Source: Bedellia somnulentella
Taxonomy: Eukaryota > Arthropoda > Insecta > Lepidoptera > Bedelliidae
Direction of reading: 5' to 3'
Assembly: GCA_963576735.1 (NCBI GenBank)
Contig: OY755178.1
Span: forward strand, 8,308,001 to 8,372,000
Length of the DNA stretch: 64,000 bases
In this document: piece by piece, positions 26,501 through 37,800 of the stretch
Layout: each line of letters begins with the position of its first letter
How positions within the stretch are numbered: the first letter of the stretch is position 1
Notes under the pieces: generated by a model
What the model was told of the DNA's origin: nothing
What the model saw: only the letters and a program-made list of their open reading frames with translations
Databases searched by the model: none
Program-made: the position numbers and the translations under genes

Positions 26501-29500
26501 GTCAGCAGACCCTTATCCATCCCCAAACGAATGTCGTCAGTAATTTTGACAAGAGCCGTGACAGTACTGTGAGAAGGACGGAAACCAGATTGAAAAGGAT
26601 TAAGGAGATCATTTTTAGTGAGAAAGTCACTGAGTTGTCTATTAACCAATCGTTCAAGAACTTTAGAAAGGAAAGGGAGGATAGATATAGGACGATATTC
26701 AGAAAAGGACTTAGGATTGACTTTTTTAGGAATAGGGGTAACTTGGGCTTCTTTCCATATTGTTGGAAATGATCCTGAGGATATGGAATTGTTAAAAATT
26801 TTGGTGATAACGGGAACAATTATGTCAAGGATAGGCAATATCATTTTACGGCTAATACAATCACCGCCTACTGCGTTTGATGTAATAGATATAATGTTCT
26901 TATTAACATCACAATCGGAGAATTGACACATATTAAAGGGTGGATGATCCGGAGTTGGAAGTGCAGAAAGATAATTTAATGTTTCAGCCTTTTGAAAACC
27001 TCCAAAGGCAGAAGATGAGGAAAAATGATTGTTAAGTAACTTGAGGTCAATGTCTTTTGGGATTGAATCTTGACGAGATTTTCCAACTCCTAAGGATCTA
27101 AGAAACTTCCAGATTTTAGCTGGATCGCCATTTTCAACGGATTCATGAATGTGGTGTCGTTGTGCATCCCTACACACCCTATTGCAATGATTTCGAATTA
27201 AAACATACTTTTCTTTATTTACATCAGTTGGTCGAGATTTAAATTTAGACTTGGCACGTGCTTTTTTAGTCAAAAGATTTTTAATATCAGTACTGAGCCA
27301 TGGTGCCGGTAAATGTTTCATTTTCACCGCTTTTATTGGTGCATGAACGTCATAAAGTGCTGTTAGTAGAGTATTAAAAATGTTCACTTGTTCATCGACA
27401 GTATCCGCTGTAGTACATGACGTCCAGTCAATGTTCGAGGCATCATGTCGCAGCCTATCCAGATCTATACTACCAAAGCTGCGTTGCAGAAGAATTTTTG
27501 ACTTATTTTTAGGAGGGCGAAGTTTATAGGACAAGTACAGAAGATCGTGATGAGAAAAAGCATCAGCCGGAGTTTGTCCATGAAGAGCAACATGATTGGG
27601 AGAAGAGACAGCTATAAGGTCTAAAAGAGACGGCGTACAATTTGGTAAGTTATGAGTGGCATCAAGAGGTAGAATATGAAAATTACTACTTTGGAAAATT
27701 GAAACTAGGGATTTAGAGCGGAAATCTCCTTTTTTAAGACAAGTGTTAAAATCACCCATAATAATGGAGTGGTCGTACGAGGGAGTAAAGTCTTCCAAGA
27801 GCTTCTCAAACGAAGGAAAATAATTTAAAAGTAGGGATGGACTATAGTAAACACCAAGTAAAACTTTATTGTGACCTAAAGCGAGTTCTATAAATAAATG
27901 TTCACCTGCATTGGAGGGAGGAGGTTGCGATGAAGTGCTAATAATGGAATAAGGAATATGGTCTCGGAGATAAATAGCAACACCACCACCACGACCGTTT
28001 ACACGATCGTTTCTGATAAGTTGAAATCCTGGTAGAGTGTAGGAGGCAGAAGGAAGACAAGGTTTTAGCCAAGATTCAGAAACAAGAATAGCATGAATAC
28101 TTTTACTGTCAAAAGAAGATAACATATCTGTAAAGTGAGCTGGTATGCTTTGAGCGTTAATATGAATGATATTTAAATTACTCTGAAGTGCAGAAAAGTG
28201 AGCATCCAACGTTTCGGCTAACGAAGGGATACTATAAAAACTACCACTAGTGTCTAAATCGTCGGACGAAGAAAACGATTGGTAATCGTCACTCAAAGTT
28301 GTACTTAGTCATGTGACAGTGTATTCGTACCAAACGGTTTTATATGATAAGTTAGCTATGTAGTATCGTCTTCGAATAGCGCTTATTTTTTATGGATGGC
28401 GTAAGTTATTATCGAGCGATGCGGTGAGAGACCCTTCACCGACAATCTTAAAAAATTTCCCCACTCAACTCAACTGACTGAAGAACTTCTGACTCTAAAG
28501 ATCTGGCTACCCCTTTTTGAGTGTTATAGCCATGGGTATATGAATGTATTTATGTATGAAAAGATTTATAAATTTAAACCAAAAAGTTTTCCAGATTTGT
28601 ATAAAGTGGTATTTGATAGTGTCTGCTCAACTTAAGGGAACTAATCGCGTAAACATATATATAGTTCTACAATAAAATGGTCCTTATGTACAGGCACTGG
28701 TTATGCCCAAGCGCTGGGTGCCGGCTACGTGCTCTCCTACTACGTGTCTATAGTGGCGCTGTGTTTGTTCTACCTGGCGATGAGCTTCCAATCCACCCTG
28801 CCCTGGGCCGTGTGCCAGGAGGCCTGGGGCAATACCTGTGTGCCCTCAGGATCGACGGCTAATCAGACCATCGGGGCCAACTCAGTCAGCAGTGCTGAGC
28901 TATATTTCACGTAGGTTAATAAGTTAAATTATTGAATTTATTGTTACATTTGGTATAGTTGGGTATTAACGAAATCAACATATTTTTATAACAGAAGTAT
29001 TTTTTATAATTTAATCATGGGTTGCAACCATTACAAAATATTTACAAATGCTACTCTTTGGTCTAATGGTCTTTAAAATCGTTATGATATTTTTTTTCTA
29101 AAAAAATACTGATTTTTTGAAGCCAGGGTAGATGCGCTATTTATAAGCTTTATATGCTATATTACCGTGTCAGTCCTTTGATTGAATTTGGTTGAATGAG
29201 TTACCCAGTCGATATTTTTCTGGATTGTATATTTACCGATAGCGCAAATATTCTTAAAAGTCCAATATCTATGGGAATATCTCAAATTAACGGTTTTTTG
29301 TATATGATTCGATTTATTGAAATCCTACAAATGTCTGGTGGGCTTATATTACACTTGACGTATCCGACAAAGTAAAGTATTTGACAAATCATATTAAATT
29401 AGTTTCCCCAGATACAGGTTGAGCCTAGTTTGAGCCTGTAAATGGACAACGTAATTTTTTATGTTTTTTTAATGAAGCCCACTATAAAAACCCCTAAGCA

Positions 29501-32500
29501 TACATCTATGCAAAGTTTAAGCATACGTTCATTATGAAAAGTGCCAAATAAATGAGACTAAAACAAATTGTTTCAAATATTCAGAGGCATGCAGCTCAAG
29601 TAATTAAAAATAGAAATATATTTAATAAATTTAGAACTTAAACTTTCCCGAGCCATTAGAACCTGGTCCCAAACTAAAATTAAATAGAATTGACGATGTT
29701 ATAGTGAAAAGACATACATACATAGACGTATTGGAATAAATAAGAAGAGCCTATACATCACCTCCAATATCATTGTGATTGAACAGCATACATCCATATA
29801 CTCACGGCTATAAATCCCTTGGAGGGGTAGCCAGTGCTAGGGAATTAGAAATTCCTCAACCACTTTTGGAAGTTGAGTGGGGAAAAGATGATTGAACAAA
29901 TGTAAATATTATCGTTCTGATTGCCCCTTTTTGCATAAACGAGTTTTCTATTCCGAAATCAATTGGAGTTTAATTTACATTGCCCGTAATGCCCATTTCA
30001 GCACCAAATAGTTCTTTCTCCTTTTCGCAGTCCTTTTATCATTCACAAAGCATAGCCATATATATTTCGAATTATGCTTATGTTGAGTATATAAAGAATG
30101 CTTAATATAGAGATTAAAATTACGTGCATTTTTTTACAGAAACACAGTTCTTCGCCAGTCTGACGGAATTGACGATGGCATCGGTAATTACCAGTCTTTT
30201 AATCCATTATGAATATTGATGATAAGTTATCTATTATTACTCGATTATAATATCAGATTGCAAGGCTAATAGACTAATCGGATATTTTCATAAGATCTTG
30301 TATATACATGCATATATATCAGTAATTATAAAATATTGGAAATATTCACGTGACATTAATCAGCTGATGTGCAGACACTAAACGTATTGCTAGATAAGAT
30401 AGGATAAGATGTAACAACTTGATAGAGATACATTTGTTTACGAAATAAAGTTGTTAGGCGGTTGGTTGGTTGGATTTTCATATGCCATTTTACAAAAATG
30501 CTGAAGATGCAAGATTTCGAAAAATCAGTGCCAAATATTATTTTTAAAACGTGCCACCTTTATGTAAAAAATACTTATATCTATAAGCTTCTCGTTGCAA
30601 TCATCAAATTGTCAGTCCAGTTTGTGCACCTACTACAGCGTCCAGTAATATTACATACACAAACTCAACCATCACTCCGTACATACTTAAAGGGTTGATT
30701 GAGGTATTAATACTCAGGTGTAATTTTTGGCACCTCTTGTTCAAAGTACCTATGTCTGCTTGGACTTTTCAGTGTTTTGTTATTGGTTACAGGTTTACCG
30801 CTGTGGGACTTGACAATATGTCTGTTTGCATCTTGGCTAATTATATTCATAATAGTGGCTCGAGGTGTCAAGTCTTCCGGCAAAGCTGCATACTTCTTAG
30901 CCCTGTTTCCATATGTTGTACTTATCATACTTTTGATTAGGTGAGTCGTATGAGAATAACTAATATTCACAATATAAAGGGTCACTCATAAATGCCAATT
31001 TCCACATATCACGTACAATAAAATATTTTAATGAAAATCGTAGTGTAGATTGTTGCTATGGGAATATTGTGGCCCTAAAATACACATATACCATTTAAAG
31101 ACATAACGGCACAATGTAACTTTTAGTCACTTTAAAGAACTCTAGACCTATAACAATATTTATAAAACAAAGTATATTATTAAACAAATCATGTTTCTAG
31201 TTTTTTTAACCGACTTCAAAAAAAGGAGTGTTCTCAATTCGACCGTTTTTTTATATATTTTAATAGGAAGTGCGTAATTTTATAAAATGTACCAACGTAT
31301 AACTATGGATTTCAGATCTGTTACATTAGAAGGGGCTGGCAACGGCATCCTGTACTTCATAACGCCAGAATGGAATAAAATATTGAAAATAGAGGTAAGA
31401 ATCATAACATTGGAATAAATATATATAACACCGAGTTTTTTTTAGATTTTAATTCAATAACTCAGTTTCTTTATTGGAGCTGACACGAGCGAAGCGAGAA
31501 CCGACCAAACGGTTTGACCTATTGCCATGAAATTTTGCACACTGTACAACCACACCCTGATGATGGTTAGAGGCAAGCAGCAAAAAAAGCTGTTCTCGAT
31601 ATAGGCAACAATGAGTTTAGATTGGATCTAACCTACGTTGGAGTCTCACGAACCAAGACACTCAGCGGTCAATAGATCGATCCAGGTTTTCCGAGGAGTC
31701 GGCTTCACAAGATTAATGACCACGCAGCGTGGACAGTTAAACGCGCTGAGCTTGATCGACTCCGTTCATTGTGTGCAGTTTTAAACCTAAGTTGACTTAC
31801 TATTTACCTTCGCCGTGTAGTGTCGGCTTAGAATAGCACTACCCCGTTTCTACCGATGGGTGTACGATGACTAACGGTATTGGGGCTTTTCAGGGATTTT
31901 TGGGCGATGCCGTTGGAGACCCATCACCAACAACCTTTATTTTACTATCTTTTCCCCACTCACATTTCCGAAAGTGGCTGAGGAATTTCTAATTCCTTTG
32001 CTCTGGCTACCCTTTCTAGGAATTTACAGCCGTGAGTATATGTATGTATGTATGTTGACTTACTATTTATCACTACATATTGAAATTTTATTAAATGAAA
32101 TTAAATGAATTTCTCACATAGCACCCTTTTTTGGCATCGCGAATCCTTCATGCCTCCTTTGTTAACTGACGACGGAAAACGGAGCTACCAATTCGACATC
32201 TATATTCTTTTATGTACGATCACGCATAATTTGACAGGGTATACCTATTTTGATAATAAAATTATTTTTATGTTGAAAGGTCATACATTTAAATTGGCCC
32301 CATCCCATGAAATCGAAATTATTACCCTAAAGTTGTAGAAAATGGGTTTTGTTACTAGTTGGTTGACTAATTGCTAAGCTTTGCCACACATTACGTTTAA
32401 CTGAGTAGTTTGGTTTCAATATTTAAACGAAAAGGGTCTATACTAATGTACGAGATTTTAGTACAAAGTTCTGTATTACAAATAGTAGGTCCATGTAATC

Positions 32501-34790
32501 AAAACTATTTTGTAATATATATAATACAACATAGCCATAAAAAAACGTTGTAAAAGTTTAAATCGCCGAAAAATATGAGAATGCAAAATTAAATAAATTT
32601 TTACCTTTATAAATAATTTACTGAAGTAATGAAAGTTTGCCTATTTTCCAAACAATAAATAAATGTGACCAATAATAATATAGCTGTGTAGTGTCGGCTT
32701 CGAATAGCACTACCCTATTTCTACCCGTGGGTGATCGTAAGAGGCGACTTTTGGGCGATCTGGTTGGAGATCCGTCATCAACACTTATTGTACACCATCC
32801 TTTCCCTACTCAACTTCCAAAAGTGACTGAAAATTTCTCCTTTCAAAGCTCTGGCTACCCCGTTTAGGGATTTATAGCCGTTTATATGTATGTATAATCA
32901 ACAAGTATCCTTAGATAGATAGATTAGAAAAATGGTTTCCGCAATTGGTCATTACAGGGCCTTTTCACGTGGTCCACGGCCGTCATTCTATCCATCCGAG
33001 CTCTACCCAGAAGTCAACTAGTTGTGTAATATGTTTTAAGTGATTTGTCATACTACGTGTGTTTTCCAAGTTGGTGTGGCGTTGGTTGTTCAAGGTGTTA
33101 CACTCGAACATTACATGATTTACCGTCTCTTCTGTCTCCATGCGGGCTCTGCATAGTGGGCTGTCCGTGATTCCTAGCGTAAAGTACTGTTTGTTCAGTG
33201 AGCAGTGTCCTGTTATGGTATTGTGTTGTTCCTGGGTTCGTTCCCTTAGCCAAGTACGATATTGGTGGTATGGGATTGGTATGATAGGTTCTGGCCCTTC
33301 TATTATGTTGCTGGATCCTCTGCGGGCTAGTTCATCGCCCGCATCATTTCCAAGCGAATAACTGTGTCCTTTTATCCACTGCAATGTGATGTTGTTTTTC
33401 TTGGATATACTTTCAAGTGACTCGTGACATTGTAGTATAATTCCGTTGTTGGTTTCGTTGTTTTTCAGAGCGTGCAGCACGGCTTTGCTGTCTGAAAGTA
33501 TTCTAATGTTTATATTTTCAACTTTTCTATTTATTATGGCTGTTGTTGCTAGGAGTAGGCCTATACATTCAGCTTGATAGACCTTAGTATGATATGCCTA
33601 GCCTTAATATGAAAAAAATACTAAGCTTAATAAAATACAACGTAAATAACTGACATTATAATAAATGCGCTTAATTGTATTGTTTGGCTCCAACTCAAAT
33701 AAATCAGTTATAAAGGTAAAACATCATTAATATTATTTTCAGATTTTTGTTTATTTGTTTTACTTATGATGAGTTTTTTAGTTAGGTATTATTTTGTTCA
33801 TCTTATGTTACAATAATCCCACATAGAATCCAATAACTGCTTTCTTATTAAGATTTCAATAGCCTATTTAATATAATTTCAGGTGTGGTATGCCGCTGTC
33901 ACTCAAGTATTCTTTTCCCTATCAGTTTGTTCGGGAGCCTTAATAATGTTCGCGTCCTACAATAAGTTTAATACCAACGTGTACAGGTAAATTGTTTTAA
34001 AACTGTTATTACTAAATAAATGCACGTAGGCTGTGTAGTGTTGGCTTTGAATAGCACTACCCTATTTCTTCCCATAGGTGGTAAGAGGCGACTAAGAGTA
34101 TTGGGGCTTTTCAAGTGATTTTTGGGCGATGCAGTTGGAGACCTATCACCAAAATCATTTATTTTATATAATCTTTTCCCCACTTAACTTTCAAAATGAC
34201 TGAAGAATTTTGTGATTCTGAAGTTTTGGCTACCCATATAAGGGCTTTATAGCCGTGAGTATATGTATTTAAATCCACGTACGCATATAATATTTCGAAT
34301 ACAAAGTGACCTAGCTAAATATATATATGTTATAAACTAATTTGTATCAAATTTATTTATGAGTTGAATAAGTATTATTATCCTTATTATGAGTATCTTC
34401 TTTTGAAATCTCACTCCTCGTATGATAAACTAGGACCTCAATGCAAATTACGATTCAAATGAATTAAACTGAGCGAGTTAGGTAAACCTCAGACTTCTTA
34501 CTATCTGTGACGTCGGTCGCCTTAAGCTGCGCTCTTAATAAGAAACCATTAACATGTTTCTATTGACTTCAATGGGAAAATAGATTTTCGATGATTATTC
34601 CTCAATAGTGGGTTCGATCACTATTATCGACGGCGAAGTATTTTTTTTCTTTTAGCATAACACCTCTTTAATCTATACTTATAATAAATCTGTAGAGAGG
34701 TCAATTCTGTACATGAAATATATTTTCAAAATAACTATGAGGTGGTGATTAGGGATCGATAGTGATGCCAAAAATGCAATCAGTAAAATT

Positions 34791-34840
<50 letters not shown>

Positions 34841-37800
34841 GGTTTGTATGTTCCTTATGGAAACAAAAACTACTCGACGGATTTTAACGAAACTTCGTAC
34901 AATTATTCTTCATACTCCTGCGCAGGTTTTTGTATACTTTCCAGCAGAGTAGTAAAGGGGAATTTTGAGAAAAATTTGGGAAAACGGGAGAAGTTACTCC
35001 ATTTTTTAAGCTTCCGTCGCGTGTGCAGACTTAATGGTTAAACTTACATAGAAATTATGTATGACGGAAATATTCTTCATAAAATTATCTGAAAAAAATC
35101 CTCAACAGTTTATGTCTATCTTTTACGGTTGACTCACAATGACACGTGTAATTCCTGATAGCTTAGCAGTTCGGAACATTCTGATTATATTTGTTTACTC
35201 TTACGTTTGTAAACCTCTCACTCATCCCTAATTTAAAAAAAATAACATTATTACCTATTCAATAAAAAAAGAATCATAGAAATCGATAGACAAACACCGA
35301 AATTATACATAAAATAAGCCATCGCGCCCGTGACCAAAACCAAATCTTTACTAATTTACATATAACATACTAGATGGCGCCAGTAGTTGCATCCTACATC
35401 ACGTAATGAATTATTTTTTAGATTGTTATTTATAAATACTTCATAGCGGTTTATTCCAAAATTTGCTATTAAACGGAAATACTGAACCGTTCATTAAAGC
35501 GCATTCAAAATCACCAAACTACACTGTTTAGGGAGTGCTATAAATTTAATAAATTGAAAACATTGCGCTGAATTTCACAATGCTTGAGCAGTGGCTGAAG
35601 AAAGAAATCTCAGATATTTAAAAAAACAACGCTACCCGTGCGAAGCTGGGACGATCCACTAGTACCTACTATAGTCCATCTGACACGCCAAATCGCGTAC
35701 ACCAACATAACCATAACATGGATATTTTCAGAGACTCAATGATAGTAACAACCCTGGACACGTTCACAAGTCTGATCTCGGGGATCACGATCTTCGCGGT
35801 GCTGGGCAACCTGGCGTACGAGCTCGGCTACGACGACGTCGGACAAGTCATCGGCTCCGGGGGCACTGGACTCGCCTTCATCTCCTACCCAGACGCCATC
35901 GCCAAATCTCCGTTCTTGCCACAGGTTTGTTTTGCACCTACTTTTATTTGTTAACACGATCTGAACTCAATCGTTCACACTATATATTCCAGAAGGAGTA
36001 GCAGAGTTACTAATACTTCTGCACATCGAACACCTGGTGGTTAGAGAACCCACGTTTTGCGTTGACAGTGAGTTCATGTGACAAAGGGCATGCCTTTTGC
36101 CGTTCTTGTAGGAACACAATGTCAAATGACTAAGTACAACTCAGCCTTGTGGGCTTCCTCTCGATGTTTTCCCTCGTCATTAACAGCCATGATAGATTTA
36201 CCACACATATTTAGAAAAGCCACATTGGTGTAGGTTCGACGCAGAATTCGAACCCACGCTTCTATACATGAGCTCGGTGGTGCTTTCTCCTAAATTACCA
36301 CGGCGCGGCTGTCGGAACTGATGATTTAAATATTATTGTGTTCATTTACTGCATCCATTCTTAACGGAAACGTCTATGTCACAACGCAAAAGTATCGTAT
36401 TGTACTGAAATCAGGCAAATTTATTCACAGTTATTCTCAGTGCTGTTCTTCCTGATGATGGCCGTGCTGGGTATCGGGTCGGGCGTGGCGTTGCTGTCCA
36501 CGATCAACACGATACTGCTCGACTCCTTCCCCCGCGTGCCGGTCCCACTGATGTCCGCGATGGGCTGCAGTGTCGGCTTCCTTGTAGGGTTGGTGTATGT
36601 TACTCCGGTAAGACATATTTACCGTAATCTATGAGAGAAATAAAATCATACCATCCCTTTGCCACCTAAATTACTACATTTAGGCTATACAGTGACAACA
36701 CCTCCGATCTCGTAAAATAAACCTAGTTAAGTTCCCCAATACTTTGATAGGTAGATCAATCGTAGAAGACTCAATTGGTTCTAATCCTACACACAATTCA
36801 CTCGGGTCGCAGCTATGTGTCTATCTTACGTTTAACGCAACGCACTTTGTGGTTTGGTTCGTTTGAGTATTTTGATATGTATATGAGTTTTAATGGTCAC
36901 TGATTTATTTCAGGGTGGTCAATACGTTTTGGAACTGGTTGACTATTACGGAGGTACTTTCATGAGGTTATTTGCCGCCATTGCCGAAACTATTGGAGTT
37001 TTCTGGATTTATGGTAATAAAGAACCATTAAAACTATTTTTATATAACAGAGCTGTGCAAACAATTAAATTTAATTTAATTTACAGGTTTGGAAAATCTA
37101 TGCCTTGACATTGAATTCATGTTGGGTATCAAAACATCTATCTACTGGAGATTCTGCTGGACAATCGTGACTCCCGTGATTATGATAGTTGTATTCATGT
37201 ATGCAATGATTACTACAGAGGCACTAGTCTTTGGAGATGGCTATGTGTACCCACAGGCCGCATACAGTAAGCTCATATATAAATATATACTATTTAGGTT
37301 TACCGGAGACAGTTCCGAAGGACGGATTTGCACTGTGATAAGAAAGGATTTATATATAAAGATGGAAAAAATATGCCTAAGCATGCACGTCTTCCATGGG
37401 GAATAATTATTTGAAATATAAAATATAATTTAATCCATATAAAATTGCTAAAGTTTGAAGTTTAGTTTAGTAGTAAAGTAGTTTTATTTCTAAATTACAT
37501 TAAGATTTTATAGTAACGGTATGACCGTCAGGTTTTCGCCCGTTACACAAAAATAATAATTTATTGAAGGTAAATAACTAACTGTAGTAAAGTTGTTTAA
37601 AAATAATTAATAACATGAACATGTTTACTTTTATTGCCAAAATAATTTTATACGTTTAAAATATTTAAGGGATATTCAAGTCGAATGAATTAGCATATTG
37701 TTAAGACCAGTTTTTTTTCTAATTCTTTCTAAAATAACACATACTTAACAATAATACAAATACTTTTTCATATTTCAGTTGCTGGTAATACTCTTCAATA

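Noticed and set aside
26502..26926. Open frames overlapping the LINE on both strands
   Set aside because: Shadows of the 975-codon ORF2, which carries all the conserved motifs.
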